DNA from: Acridotheres tristis
Taxonomy: Eukaryota > Chordata > Aves > Passeriformes > Sturnidae
Reading direction: 5' to 3'
Assembly (NCBI GenBank): GCA_037013685.1
Contig: CM072905.1
Span: 10,630,991-10,694,990, forward strand
Length of the DNA: 64,000 bases
Positions 47,879 to 61,207 of this stretch are shown here, piece by piece. Position 1 is the first letter of the stretch. Each line of letters begins with the position of its first letter. The notes under the pieces were generated by a model. That model saw only the letters and a list, made by a program, of their open reading frames with translations, did no database searches and was not told where the DNA came from. Made by a program: the position numbers and the translations under genes.

Positions 47879-50800
47879 CTGGGGAGACAAGAAAAAAAGG
47901 GAAAAGATGTATTTCCACACAGCTAGAATTCAGTATTTGTACCTGCACAGTCTGTGAATCCAGAAGTAGCTGGGTTTCTATCATAAACAGAGAAAAAAGG
48001 CAATGATAGCAATAATAATAAAATTTAAATATATGGCTCAAAAGGTCTGTTTCTTTCTGTGTATCTGCTGCAAGTATTTCCAGGCTTGCCTGGCTGTTGT
48101 TGGGTATCTCATCTGCTTTCTCTAATCCACTCCAGCCCAGGGTTATGGTACCTCTCCATCATTTCCCAGAGCAGACAAACTGCTCCTGGCACAGCCTCCA
48201 TCAGGAGCCACTGCTGCCCCCAGCCCTGGCACCTCCAAAAGGTGACTCCAAAACTGCCCTGCCCAAGCCAAACTCCTTTAAAACTGACTCAGATCAGGAG
48301 TGTGATCCCCACATCCTGAAATCTCTGGTTTTTCTGCACAAAGCTCAAACCCGAGCAGTGCTGGGAGGGTTTTTTAAAGGAGAGCCAGAAAAATGGATTA
48401 ACCAGCTCCTAGGGGCTGATGTCAGCACAGCTCTGAGCCTACCTTGAGCTCTGTGCCCATCAGGGCTTGCTTTAATGGCTGAGCTCTCCCTGCTATTCCC
48501 AGGAAAAAGCAATGTCACCCAGTCCAGCTGCAGCCAATGTTTTCCCTTTGGATGCTCCAAGATTTTTTCCCCCCCTCTGTGAATATCATGCACACAGTGA
48601 AATAATTACTGTGTGAAATGCCCTGATTTTCCTAGGGCAGCCCCAAGTTCTCTCCTGAGCCTCAGGAAAAGCAGGAAAGGGGTGGCTTGTGTGGGCTGCA
48701 AAGGATAGGGGCACTTGAAAGGTGATGGAGTTTGAAAAGCTCTTTTCTCCTAGCACAAGGAACATGTGAGGAGTAACACATGTGACTCAGGTCCCAGGGA
48801 AGGTGTCAGGAGGAGATTTCCCCTCATTGCACATTAACAAGAGGGATGCTGGTGTTGCTCATATCCACTGGCATCCCTTAAATGCCACATTTCTGGCCTT
48901 TCATATGAGAAATAGTTTGGGACCTGGGTCTGTTCCATTTTCCAAATCATTTCCTCTCCAGACTCCTGTCCCTGTGCATAATGGATTGCAATACTAATGT
49001 GCTCCACAGAAGGAACTCTTGGAGGATCTGAGAGGCTCCTGAGGAGGATCACATTAGTTCAACACCAGCCTGTACAGAATTAGGATATTTTTACCTTTTT
49101 TTGATTATTTATTGGTTGTAAAGAGAGCAGACCTGCAGGCTATAACCAACCACTGCAGGGATATTTGTGTGTGCACACAGACTGATCCTCGTGGGGTGAA
49201 GGGATTGCTGTTTGCAAGGACAGGAGAGCACAGACTGTGCTGAGCCAGGCCTAGATGGAGGAGAAGGTGGCAGCCATGAGAGGGGTGCTGAGCCTTGTGC
49301 CAGGCCAGGACTGCTCGTGTTTGCTCCTGAGGAAAGGAGGAGCTGCTGTTGGGTGAGGAACTGGTGCTGGGTGAGGAACTGGTGTTTGGTGTTGCCCCAA
49401 AGCTGCTGGATTCCTTCTCTCTGACTGACACAGAGCTGTGGGTGCTCCCCATCACACCCAGCCATGCCTGAGGTGTCCCTAACTGGTCCCCAACCTACAG
49501 GACACCTTTGACATTTGGGCTCCTTGCCCAAGGTCATGGAGAACAAGAGTGGCAGAACGAGGACTTGAGGCTCCTGCCCTGTGTGACAGCACAGGAGGAG
49601 AGGATTCATTCCTCCCAGCAATCCTGGTGGCTTTTCCGGGCCAGAACCTCCCCACTGCACCCGAGCCTGCTGCCTGGGGAGGCTGGGGGAGCTCTGCCTG
49701 TTTGGCAGCACCCCAGCACACCCAGCTGGAGCCATCCCATTGCTCACAGGCAGCAGGTTGGCAGGTGGAGCCCTTGGTAGGAATCTCCAAGGTGTATTAA
49801 GTATCAGGTGACCATTTAATGGCATCTGCAGTACAGAAACCCTGAGAGTTTCAATCACTCTCTGCATTAGCACCATTATTTACTGGCCCACAGTGGCTTG
49901 GGCTCCTTTTGAACACTTGTCCAAGACACTCAGAGAACCCAGAGAACACTAAAGCAGGGTGGATAACTCCAAAACATTCCAGTTGTTGTAATGGAAGCAG
50001 CCAAGGCAGGGACTCGGAGAGGGCAGGCTGGGATGGGGCACACACTGGGAGCTGGAGGAACTGGGGGTATGGAAATGGGAAAGAACAAACCAGTTTTGCC
50101 CAAAATTGAGTGTGTTTAGCCTGAGCAGAAGAGGTTAAAGGAGACCCTGCACCCCAGTAGTGGGGACACAGCAGGGCTGTTCATGGACATGTCTGGCAAA
50201 CGAGACAAAAGGCTCATGGACAGGAAAAATCACAGTGGGACAGCAAAATATTGAAACAGGATCCAGGGAGGCTGAGGGGTCTCCATCCTTGGAGATGGAA
50301 TTCAGCTGGAAAAGGCCCTGGACAATCCCCTCTATTGAGGTTGGCCTTGTTTAAGCAGCAGGAGGGACCCCCACATGCCCCCCCAACCTGCTTTCTGCTC
50401 AGATTGAGTCTTGGACCACCTTGCACTGCAGGTCAGGCTGCTTCTCCTCATTCTGCTCCCTTCTCCTGGGATTGATTCTCTCTGAATGGGGTTTGATGCA
50501 GAACACCTTCTCTGCCTCAAGCATGGAGAGTTTATATCTCTTCACTAAAAATAACTGAGATTATCCAAGTGAACATTCCCTGGAACAACTGAAGCTGGTG
50601 AGAAGTGAGAGTCTGAGTCCTCGCAGACATTCCCTACCTAGAGCTGAACCCGAAGCCTGCTGCCCTCCACGAGGACAAAACCCTGAGTCCAGGACAACAT
50701 TTCAGTCTTTGATCCTTGCCACAAACAACTGCACAGCTGAGGTACCTCACAGAATGAATTTAAACCCGTTTTGGTTTTCTTCCTGAAGGGATGGTAACAA

Positions 50801-51627
50801 GAGCTGCTCTTTGGGTTGGTTGATGGTCACAACAAGGAAATGATTTTGGGTGCCAGACACCTGCAAGGGAGGAGACCTTTACTCCCAGACATAGTGAAAA
50901 AATCCCAGAAAAGTGATGCCTGCCCTGTCAGACCATGCATGAGATAAACTGGACAGAAGAGTCCAAAGCAGCCCTGCCTGGTTTGTGTGTGTGACCAAAG
51001 CAATGTGAGCTCAGCAGTGCTGGAGGTGTCACCTCCTCATCCCCTAAACACCCCAGTGTGACTGTCCTGAGTGCTCACTCCTCACCCTCCTCATGTCCAA
51101 CAGAGGGAAAAAAGACTGTTCAAAAGCAGCAGAACAAAACATTAGAGGTGGAGAGGAGGAGAAAGCCCGACTTGGATGGAGCTGGTTCGTTCTGTGCCAA
51201 TTCAATCACGGTGCTGTGTGGGATCCAGTTTATTTCCATAAAGCCCCGAGGTGGTGGGAGGTCAGTCCCACTTAAAACAGGAAGGATTTGGTTGGTGACA
51301 GTCCCTTGGGTCCAGCTGGCTCACTGCCCACTGCAAAGCTCCAGAACAGACTCACTGGAATATTTGGGTCTCGTGCGTGTGCAGCCATTCGGGTACAATT
51401 AGTGCCACTGATGTCACCAGCATCCTAATCACCTGCACAAGGATATGAGACACTCCAGAACCCTTCCTGTGACGACACATCTCTTATCTGAGGAACACAA
51501 ACCTCCCTGGCTGCAGCATGGCACCATCCCAGCAGAGATAAGGATTTGTGACACCTTTCCCTCATGTCACCCTCATGCCAACACTGAGGCTTCACTCCCC
51601 TGAACCCAGGGCAGCCACAGTGCAGCC

Positions 51628-52196
51628 AGGGTGCTGGGCTGGGTGCTGGGCTGGGTGCTGGGCTGGGTGCTGGGCAGGGTGCTGGGCTGGGTGATGGGCT
51701 GGGTGATGGGCTGGGTGATGGGCAGGGTGATGGGCTGGGTGATGGGCTGGGTGCTGGGCTGGGTGATGGGCTGGGTGATGGGCTGGGTGATGGGCTGGGT
51801 GATGGGCTGGGTGATGGGCTGGGTGCTGGGCTGGGTGATGGGCTGGGTGCTGGGCTGGGTGATGGGCTGGGTGATGGGCTGGGTGATGGGCAGGGTGCTG
51901 GGCTGGGTGATGGGCTGGGTGCTGGGCTGGGTGATGGGCTGGGTGATGGGCTGGGTGATGGGCATGGGGCTGGGCTGGGTGATGGGCTGGGTGATGGGCT
52001 GGGTGATGGGCTGGGTGATGGGCTGGGTGATGGACTGGGTGCTGGGCTGGGTGATGGGCTGGGTGATGGACTAGGTGATGGGCTGGGTGATGGGCTGGGT
52101 GATGGGCTGGGTGATGGGCATGGGGCTGGGCTGGGTGATGGGCTGGGTGATGGGCAGGGTGCTGGGCTGGGTGCTGGGCTGGGTGCTGGGCTGGCC
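51628..52196. repeat. 12-bp G-rich VNTR (GGGCTGGGTGAT / GGGCTGGGTGCT)
   Basis: About 47 units; the GAT/GCT choice and occasional GGGCAGGGT or GGGCATGGGGCT units vary. Two segments around 51895-52000 and 52040-52140 share the same variant order. Confidence 0.97.
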
Positions 52197-53401
52197 TGTG
52201 GCAGGGGGATCTACAGATGTGTCCTGTGCTGGACAGCCCAGGCCAGGTCCTGCTCCCAAGGATGGCTTTTGTGGCACTCTGGACAAACGTGGGACTTTGG
52301 GAAGAAACCCAGCAGGATGAACACCAGGGCCACGATGCAAGGAAGGAGCTTTGGCCATTTTCAGAAGGAAAAATCAAAAGGATTTGGTGTAAATCCAAAG
52401 GAATCAAGGAGGTGGATGGAAGCAGTGGGGCAGCAAGGCTGGGCATCAGCTGGGCCTGGTACTGGAAGGGGAAATGACAGATATTTATCCCAAAATGTGG
52501 CTTTGTAGCCAGGGAGAAGGTGAAACTGCAGGGCTGGGAGGGACCAGCTCACTGCAGCTCACCCTGCCCCTCTAACCCAGCCCAGAACCTGAATCTGCTC
52601 CCTGAATTTCCCACAAAGGAACAGCAGCTGGAGCATTTCTGTGCCCCCCACAGCCTTTTGGGGAAAGTATTGTCCCATCTCCCCCATACCCACAGATTCC
52701 CAACACTAATCAATAGTCTGAGTGTGCACACAGGTGTCCCTTCTGCTAAAGCCAAGGGGAGCTTTGGTGACATCTCCACCAGGCTGGGATATGGCCTGAG
52801 GGAATTGAGACTGGACTGAGGGGTCTGTGGATGCTGGGTGGGAAAGGCACTGCAAGAGCTGCCTATTTCCAGCAGTTCAGGGGGTACACACTCAAAACTT
52901 CACTGATTTGCCTTCTGAAAATCCCCTCTCGTGCAGACCTTAAAAATGGGGTGCTAGAAAACAGAATTTCCTGTTCCAATCCCTATGAATTTGGGGAAGA
53001 ATGGAAGGACAATGACCAAATGGGTCTGGCAGAGCACAGTGAAAAGAGCAGTGCCTGGCTGAGCTGGAGCTGCTAAAAGCAGAGCAGGGATGGAGTTGGT
53101 GGCAGAACTCCAATCACTTCAGCACAGCCAGGATTTCACTATAAGTTCTTCAAAAAAAAGCCAGGTTAAAGACTCCCCTATGCTCTGTTACTAACTCGGA
53201 AAGAAAGAGGCAGTTATTCCGGGAAATGGATTTATCCAGCCTGGAGCCAGCTCACCTGGAAGGGACAGCTCTCTCCCAGGGACAGCATTTCGGCCACCAG
53301 CCACTCTCACAGAGGGTGACCATGGATTATTCATGGCTTGGCTCCTGGCCCCACACCTGCTGTGAGCCTTGGGAAGCTCCAAACCCTGACCACACCTGGG
53401 G

Positions 53402-53635
53402 CTGGCCAGCCCTGGGAGGTTCCCACATTCCACGTGCTGCCAGCAGGTCCTGTGTGCCCAGCCTGGCCAATCCTGGGAGGTTCCCACATTCCAGGTGCTG
53501 CCAGCAGGTCCTGTGTGCCCAGCCTGGCCAGCCCTGGGAGGTTCCCACATTCCAGGTGCTGCCAGCAGGTCCTGTGTGCCCAGCCTGGCCAATCCTGGGA
53601 GATTCCCACATTCCAGGTGCTGCCAGCCAGGTGCC
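53402..53635. repeat. 61-bp minisatellite (CCTGGGAGGTTCCCACATTC...)
   Basis: Four units with the TCCCACATTCCA landmark at 53421, 53482, 53543 and 53604: exact 61-bp period and very few differences. Confidence 0.95.
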
Positions 53636-53984
53636 CGTGGCATCCCCCTGTGTCACACAGCAGTTGGCAGGGCAGAGGTGGCATCAGTAATCCCCCCACT
53701 GCTGCCTGCTGGGCATCACCCTGACCATGCCCAGGTTTTATCTCCACATTAATTGATTAATTGATCACAGAGACAAGCTGATCCATCAGGGAATTGCTGC
53801 TGCTCCCCTCAGAGGCTGTGCTGAAGCAGAGCTTTGTGGAAGTGCAGGGGTCTCAGCAGAGCCAGAGCTGCACCAGCCCCAGGTCAGCAAAAGGGAAATT
53901 TGGGCTCTGCATTGCCAGGAACAGCAGCAGCCATTCCTCAGAGCAGGAATTCTGGCAAGGAACACCGGGAATGGTTTTTCACAT

Positions 53985-54148
53985 GCCTGAATAGGAGTGT
54001 GGGGGGTGCCTGGCAGAGCTCAAAGAGCTCTCAGGGATGCACAGGGTGGCATTGTTGGGGTGTCTGTACAGGGCCAGGAGCTGGACTGCATGATCCAGGT
54101 AGATTCCTTCACCAAGAGATATTCCATGATTCTGTGATTCCATGCCTC
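53985..54148 (+). mobile_element. CR1 LINE 3' fragment, second subfamily
   Basis: 'agctctcagggatgcacagg', 'ggagctggactgcatgatcc' and an octamer tail CCATGATTCTGTGATTCC. Confidence 0.75.
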
Positions 54149-56052
54149 TGTATATGTGTCCAAGGACAGGTGAATTCACACATGGAGTTAAGAAGGGAAA
54201 ATACTAAACATTGGGATTTTTAGTAATAACAAATACACTCAATAATACTAAACGTCGGGATACCTTTCCATGACTGAAGCATTTGCACCCAGCCAAATAC
54301 ACATTGCAAGGAAAAATCTGATATCTCCTGAGAAATCTTCATGCCAAATACCATTTGGGAAGCTCCTGGAATTTAATCCAGCTCTAAAGACAACCACTTC
54401 ACACACCTCACACCAGTGTCCAAAGTGAGTAATCTCTGTGATGTGGGCAAGGAATTCAAGGAATTTCCAGCAGTGACTGAGCTCAAAATGGGTGACAGCA
54501 GTTCCTCTGAACACAGCAGGCCCAAAGAGAACAAAACTGTTACGTAAAGATTTGGTAATTAAAAGCTTAAAACGAACCTTTCCAAGGGATGTTTCTCTGC
54601 AGAGAGATGTCACCCTGAGCAGAAAGTGTCCTCAGTGAGGGCAGGACCTGCACCTGAGCCATGGGCAGTGGGGACAGTGAGTGGCAGCAGAAGACTGGTA
54701 GCCCCAGGTGGCACCGAGGCTGGCCCCTGTGACCCCCCTGCCCCAGCTCCCACCTGCACCCAGCCAGCTCCAGCCCATGCTCTTCCCAGAGCAACTGGGA
54801 GGCTCCCTGGAAAAGAGATGAACCCAGGAAAGACATCAGGGGTGCTGGGGAGAGCGGGAAGCTGTGCAGGACAGAACAGAGCAGCAGCCCTGATGATGGA
54901 AAGGAGAGGAAATAAAACCAGCAGGTCTTGGTGGGTGTGAAAGGCTGTGGGAATGATGCTGTGCTGGCCCAGCTCCTTCTCCTGCTCCTGTTCGTGCTGT
55001 GCATCCTCAGGCACACACACAGCCACAGAACCCGCTGCTCACGGGCTTTGGGAGCGCAGGCTGCACGTGGGGAAGGCTCAAGCACAAGGGCTCTGGTTTT
55101 ACACCAAATCCTCTGCTGTGAGCACAGTTAAGGGGCTTTGAACTCACTGAAGAAAGCTGCACTCTCTCTGAAGAGCCCTTGCAACAAAGGAGGTGGTGGT
55201 GAGAGCTGGAGCACAGCACAGCATTTACTGCAGAAGAATTCCGTGTTTATCCACCTGGGGAAGGAGATATCTGAGCCCTCCAAGCCATGCAGAGCACACA
55301 GATCTAAGGAAACCCAGCCAGCCCATGTGAGGGGGGGCAAAGGCAAGCAACAAATGCCCTGCTCTCATCTTCCCAAGCAAGTTCAGATATTATGTGAAAT
55401 AGGAATTTTAAAAGGCATCTGATCTCCAAAGGCACAGAGATCAACTGCTAGTACTTAAGGATATAAGGGATTACAAAACTAAAAGAAGCAGAAGTTCAGA
55501 GCTACACTGGATTCCCTTGACACCTTATGATGGAGTTGGACTAACAGAAAAAGTTAATTAGCAAGCAGAAAAATATCAAATAAATGGGAATTAGAGACAC
55601 TGAGATGATTTGGTGGAGGCAGAGTGGTTTCTGAGCCTGGCCTGTCGTAATGGGAGAAGTTCAAAGGGAAAGGAGAAGCCCAGAAGCATCCAGAGGAAGT
55701 CAGTGGCCAGGCAGCCTCTGTGCTCCCACAGAGCCAATCTCTTCATAAAATAGACTCAGAGAGGAAAACTCGTGAAAAAAACCCCAATTACCAAACTGCA
55801 AACCACAACCAGAGTGGAGCTTTCCCAGTGCATGGAAGTGAAACAAAAGGAAAAATGTTTTGTAGGGTACATGCACACAGATACACACCTGGCTTGGATT
55901 TGGGTCTGCATCTGGACAATTCACCCTGCAAACAGGACAAGATCCAGGAGTTCTCTCTGCTTAGGAGTTACCCCAAATGCAGCCAGGTGCAGGTTTGGTT
56001 TGAAACAGAACTCGTTCTGAGTAAGTTCTCTGAGGTCACAAGTGCAAGGTGA

Positions 56053-56142
56053 CAATGGCAGGGGGTGGAATGAGATGATCTCTAAGGTTCCTTCCAACCC
56101 CATCCATTCTGGGATTCTGTGGTTTCTGGGATTCTGTCATTT
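56053..56142 (+). mobile_element. CR1 LINE 3' terminal fragment
   Basis: 'ctctaaggttccttccaacc' followed by CATTCTGGGATTCTGTGGTT; plus-oriented CR1 end. Confidence 0.7.
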
Positions 56143-59100
56143 TATGGCTGCACCTTTTTTGTTTTTTCTTTGCTCTGTCTGACCTATGCTTGTGGCCCTG
56201 TATTCTGTGCCTGTGAGAGGGACAGGGCACTTCAGAGGAGACTCAGAAACCGTCAGGATTAAACAACTCAAAGCAGGGCAAAGAGCAGCTGAAAGGCACC
56301 CGAGTGAGTCTGAGTGGAGTGAAAAAAGGCAGAGCACAAAAGCACATCAGTGGAAAGAGACTGAAAGCAGGAACAGCATCCAAGGAAGAAAACCTTCTGT
56401 AGAGTCCCTGTGGCCAGGTGTGTTCACAGCACTGCCTCCCTGCCCTGGGGACGGATGGAGTTTGATTGTTTGGCTCCAGCAGCCCTCGGCAGAGAGAGCA
56501 GAGCTGAAGGAGCTGCCTGTGATCCCAGTCTCAAACACCAGGGCTGCAGCGAGGCTCTGCTCATAACCTTCACACCTGAAAGCAGCTCCCTCCAGCAACC
56601 CCTCAGCAAGCACAGGGCCCCGGAGCTGCAGGGAGGTGCAGCCTGCAGGAACACAAAGCCTGCTCTATTTCAAGTTAAGCTCACACAGACCAGCAGCCTC
56701 CTTGGAGCTGGGGGCAAACAGATCCATTGCCTCTGCTTCCTGCTGGAATTCAGAGCCACGGAGCAGAAAGGACCAGGAACGGATCAATGGAACTGTGGTC
56801 TCTACATGGGGAAAGGATGTTCATTTATAAAAGCTGTCAGTTATCACTCCCAGAGCAGGAGATGAAAAGAGGCTAAAGAGAAGAGGAGCACAGATATCTT
56901 CCCTCTTTGCAGCAGCACAGATGCTGTGGGAGGAGGGTGAAGTGAAGCACAACACAGAGCCTGTTTCCCTTCTCCCTTTCCCACCCCTCAGACACGCTCC
57001 ATGCAAGGCCAGAAAAGGCCTTTTAGCAGCACATAGAGCTGGTTTGCTGGGAAAAATCCCTGTGCTACTTCCCCAGAGAGCAGCTGGGCTCCCACCAGTG
57101 CCCCAGGGCCAGCACTGCCACTGAGTCCCTCTGGCTCAGCTGACCAGTGGGATGCACTTGGGATATTTCAATCCCAAGCTGCCGACTCTATCCAGGTTCC
57201 AATCTGTGCATTCCCAGCTCAGCGGAGTGCAGTGGCTGCTGCTGAGGCTAAGCAGGGGTCGTGGAGCAGTGCTACATCTGTGAATTATTTATATTCTGTA
57301 GCATGGGGATGCAGGGTCATGGCCATGGAATGAGAACATTCTGTGTCACCCCTTCTTCCTACAGGAAAACTCACTCAGCTTTGGAGAGAGCCAGCTGATA
57401 TTCCCTGTTCAAACATTCCCTAACTCATTGCCATTCTGAAAGTAAAGCAAATACTTCTTAAATAGTGCTTAAGAAATGCTTGAGAAAAGAAAACAAGCCT
57501 GGCAATGAGACAAAAACAAACCGTCCTCAGCAATACATGAGAGAGCATCAGCACACACAACATTGCTGGGTGTAATTCTCAGAAACCAGCCCCAGCTTCT
57601 ACCTGGAGCCCAGCAATAGCTCTGGCTGTGTAACCCCCAAAACAAGAGGCAGCTTTATATGGCCAGGCTGAAAGATCCTATAATTACAGAAAACCCCCTA
57701 GTTCCATTGAAAGCATTACAAGCATTTCTGTAAAATAGGAATATTTCAGCTCCTGGTTTTCAAAGCACTTCCATTTAACTGCTGTTAGAAAAGACTGTCT
57801 CAGTGAGTGCCACTGCTGAGCCCAGAATCACAGCAGTGCCTGTGCTTTAAAGGGACGTGGCAGTGCCTGGAAACAGGAGCTGGTTCCAGCTCAGAGCTGC
57901 ACATGCACAGCCTGCCCTTCCTTCAGGGCACAGTGACAGCTCTCCTGTGAATCTGCAAACCCTCCTTCCATCAAAAGACATTATATGAGCCCTGCCTCCC
58001 TCAAAATGTTCTTTCTTAGTGAGTTCATAAGGATTTTCTGTAAAAGCTGGATGAGAAATGAGCAGAGGGATAACATCCACACATGGCACTGCTCAGTGAG
58101 CATTTACGAGGAAGTAAAATTTACAGTGTGTGATCCTGCCCGTGGTGAAGTGCAGGGAAGTTCTGATTGATCTTCCCTGCCTGTGGGATACCAGCCCAAG
58201 AGGCTTTTTCCAGCCCCCTGTAACAAGTTCTGTTCATGCCGCTGCTCTCCTCCTCCCAGAGGATGCACACTGAGGTTTAATGCACTCGCCATCACTACAG
58301 AGAATTATTCTGGATGTTACACTTCACTCCAACTGACACGACCTCAAACAGACAGAAATATCTGAGCCCATCCTGTTTTCCTCCTTCCCTGTTACTCCCC
58401 AGCAGCTGTCAGAGACAAAGACAAACCATTCTCTCCTTGTATTTACATTCTGCTTAGAGCACTGAGAGCATTCAGCCCAGTGCAGGAGATGCACTTCACA
58501 GTATTTAAACCCTCGTGTGATGTTGATCAAGTTCAGGTAACACAGCTCTGAAAGGTATAATCTTTTACCAGCTACCATATTATAGAAGTCAATCACCTCC
58601 TTAAAATGCTCTGGAAGTCAAGCTTCCCGAGCACTCAATCTGCCATTCATACTTCTACACACAGGTGAATCATTTCACCAGAACTTATCTAAATAAAGCA
58701 AAGCAAGCATCAAAGAAATGAAAACATCAGGAAGAATCCAGACAAGTCTGGCAACACTGACTGATTTCCAAGGGCGAAGGATCCAACCCTGCAGCAGGCT
58801 GGAGCTGGAGCAGAAGTAACATATGGACATCCAACCCAGATTTCCAAATTTAGTGTGAAGATAAGGCCCAGGCAAAGTTGCCTTGAAGCCAGAAGAGCTG
58901 GGCAGCTGGGGAACGGTCCCTTAGTTAACAAAAGACTTAAAAGAGCCGATTTTCTGGCTAAGCCGCTTGCAGGACCCTGGCCTCTGCACAGCTGTGTGTA
59001 GTTTTTGACACTGTGAAGTTATATCCTTGCAGGGACCAGGGGCAGGTGGGATTTGGAATGGAATACGTGGGCCAGACCCTCAGCAAATGTAAACCAGCCT

Positions 59101-59849
59101 CACTGTTTGTCCTCGCTGCAGGGAGGAGTCTAAACAAAACACATCTTCCCAAATAAATAAAAACTGCGTCACTCATCTCTTTTTCCCTCACAAAAAACTA
59201 ATATTTCTCCCCCCAGTCTCTGTTGATTGCAGCTGAAGTTCAGCCTTAAAAACACGGTCAATGATTTCAGGAGTTCTGATTTTAAAATCTTCATTAAAAT
59301 AATTTTTAGGAAGCATTATCTGCTAGAGTTAAAGTATTTCCCCCTGATGCTCACCAATGTTCTTCTAAAGAAGCTTCTCACCAATATTTATGTTCAGACA
59401 CAGGGAGCTCTCGGATTCGCGGCACGCAAGCAGCACTCATCATTTGGAGGGACTTTTTCATCATAAAATAAATATGAACTGAGAGAGAACACGCATTTAT
59501 CCAAAAGGAGGATTGCTACGGACGTCCGAGCTTTTGCTTTGAAGCAGGATTTTCTGTGCCACGCCGAGCGCTCGCTGTCATTACAGCGCTGTGTGACACC
59601 GCTGCCGAGGGGACACCGAGCCGCCTCTCCGGCCGGCAAGGACAGGGTTTGGAGAGGGACTCGAATAAAAACGGGAATGTGCAGAGCTCTGCCTGCCACC
59701 AGCGCTTCCCCGCACAGCCCCACGCGGTGAAGGCACCACCCAGGGTGCAGATCCATCCCCGCCACACTTCCAAAACTTCTCCCGGGCAGGGCAGGACCCG
59801 CAGGGTCCGAGCGGCTCTGCTGTCCCCGGGGGGATGCAGGGGGAGGCTT

Positions 59850-60290
59850 GGAGGGGTTTGGGGGTTGCTGAGGATCCCGGGTGCAGGGAGGGAGTTCCAG
59901 GGGCAGGAGGGGGATGCCAGGGGGCAGAAGGGGAGTACAGGGGTCCAAGGGGCAGGAGGGGAGTTGAGGGTGCAGGAGGGGGGTGACTGGGGGCAGGAAG
60001 GATGTGGCAGGGTCCCAGGGAAAGGAGGAGGGGTGCAGAGTGCAGGGGGGCAAGCCGGGATGCTGGGGGAGACTCTGGGGGGCAGGAGGAGGGTGTCGGG
60101 GTGCCGGAGAACAAGAGGGGGCTCCGAGGGGTAAAAGGGGGTGCTGGGGTGCAGAGGGAGGCTCTGGGGGCCAGGAGAGGGGAGCCGGGATGCCGAGGGG
60201 CAAGGGCGACGTTCTGGGATGTAGAGGAGGGTGCCGATGGCGACAGAGATGGTGCCGGGGGACAGAGATGGGTGCCGAGTTGCAGACGGG
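59850..60290. repeat. degenerate G-rich tract in CpG island
   Basis: Imperfect repeats of GGGGGCAGGAGGGG and GGGGTGC phrases on the plus strand, inside intron 1. Confidence 0.7.
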
Positions 60291-60344
60291 GTGCCAGAGG
60301 TGGCTGCGCGTGGAGCTCCGGGACGGACTCGTGGCAGAGCGGGA

Positions 60345-60505
60345 CAGCGGGGAGCTGTCCGGGAACAGTCCGGGAATTATCCGGGAGCTGTCCCGGAGCA
60401 GTCCCGGAGCTGTCCCGGAGCAGTCCCGGAGCTGTCCCGGAGCTGTCCGGGAACAGTCCGGGAATTATCCGGGAGCAGTCCCGGAGCTGTCCCGGAGCTG
60501 TCCGC
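60345..60505. repeat. 11-13-bp GC-rich repeat (AGCTGTCCCGG / AGCAGTCCCGG)
   Basis: About a dozen units, including a larger duplication of a 'gtccgggaacagtccgggaa' block at 60357 and 60444. Confidence 0.9.
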
Positions 60506-60637
60506 GGAGCCGGTGCTGAAGGCACGGGGAGGCGACCACAAAGGCGGCCGCGGGAGAAGAGGAACTGGGCACTAGGACAGGCCCCGAGGTGGGCAGTGGG
60601 GTGGCCGGAGAGGTGCGGGTGCCCCTGGTTGGACCAT

Positions 60638-61165
60638 GAGAAGAAGGAAGTCCTGGGCAGAGGAGGGAAAGGGAAAATCCTTTGGTGGATGGTGCAAAGA
60701 GGGAACCCTTAGACAGCCATCGAAAGGGGGAAACTCTTGGATAAATGACTCAAGGGAGGACACCTGGAAGCAGCAGCACAATGGGAAATCGTCTGGACGG
60801 GTGGCACAGAATGGGAGCCATCAGAGAGTCAGGGCACTGGGGAAACCCTTGGAAGGGCGGAGCGGGGGAAACTCATGGTGAGCCAGAGCAAAGCATAGAG
60901 ACTCGAGTGGGTGGTTCACAGGGAGACTCCTTGGGCAGAGAGTGCGGCGGGAGAACCCCTGGGCAGCGGTGTAAAAACTGAGCCCTTGGACAGCAAAGCT
61001 CCAAGGAATCCTTGGAGGAGCCATGCAAGGGGGAAACTCTTGGACAGGCTGCACAACTGGGAAACCCTCGGCCGGGCGCTTGAAAGGAGGACCCTTGGCT
61101 GGGCAGTGCGGTGACAAAACCCTCGAGCAGACTGTGCCGAGGGGGAACGCTCGGTGAGGAGCCAT
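60638..61165. repeat. highly degenerate ~28-bp repeat array next to exon 1
   Basis: About 18 units that loosely fit GGGGGAAACCCTTGGACAGG plus a GTGCAAA-like end (for example at 60722, 60840, 61032 and 61060). It starts about 45 bp beyond the exon 1 donor, within intron 1. Confidence 0.7.
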
Positions 61166-61207
61166 CCCTGGGGACGAGGGGCGCTGGGAGCAGGGGAAGG
61201 AGCGCAC

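Larger units (their letters stand above)
47879..61207 (-). other. SHISA6 intron 1 (13.3 kb)
   Basis: Bounded by the exon 1 donor GTGCGC and the exon 2 acceptor CTCCCCAG. The part near exon 1 is CpG island with degenerate GC-rich repeats; 51.6-52.2 and 53.4-53.6 kb hold VNTRs; two CR1 3' ends lie at 54.0 and 56.1 kb. From 55.4 to 59.5 kb the DNA is AT-richer and repeat-poor, with no recognisable exon. Confidence 0.85.

Noticed and set aside
51592..52446. 284-codon minus-strand frame of HPAHHPAQ repeats and its plus-strand mirror of GWVMGWVL
   Set aside because: The 12-bp unit is divisible by three, so several frames stay open; no evidence of expression.
59581..60525. 314-codon Pro/Ser-rich minus-strand frame
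   Set aside because: Runs through degenerate G-rich repeats in intron 1 of SHISA6; no domain.
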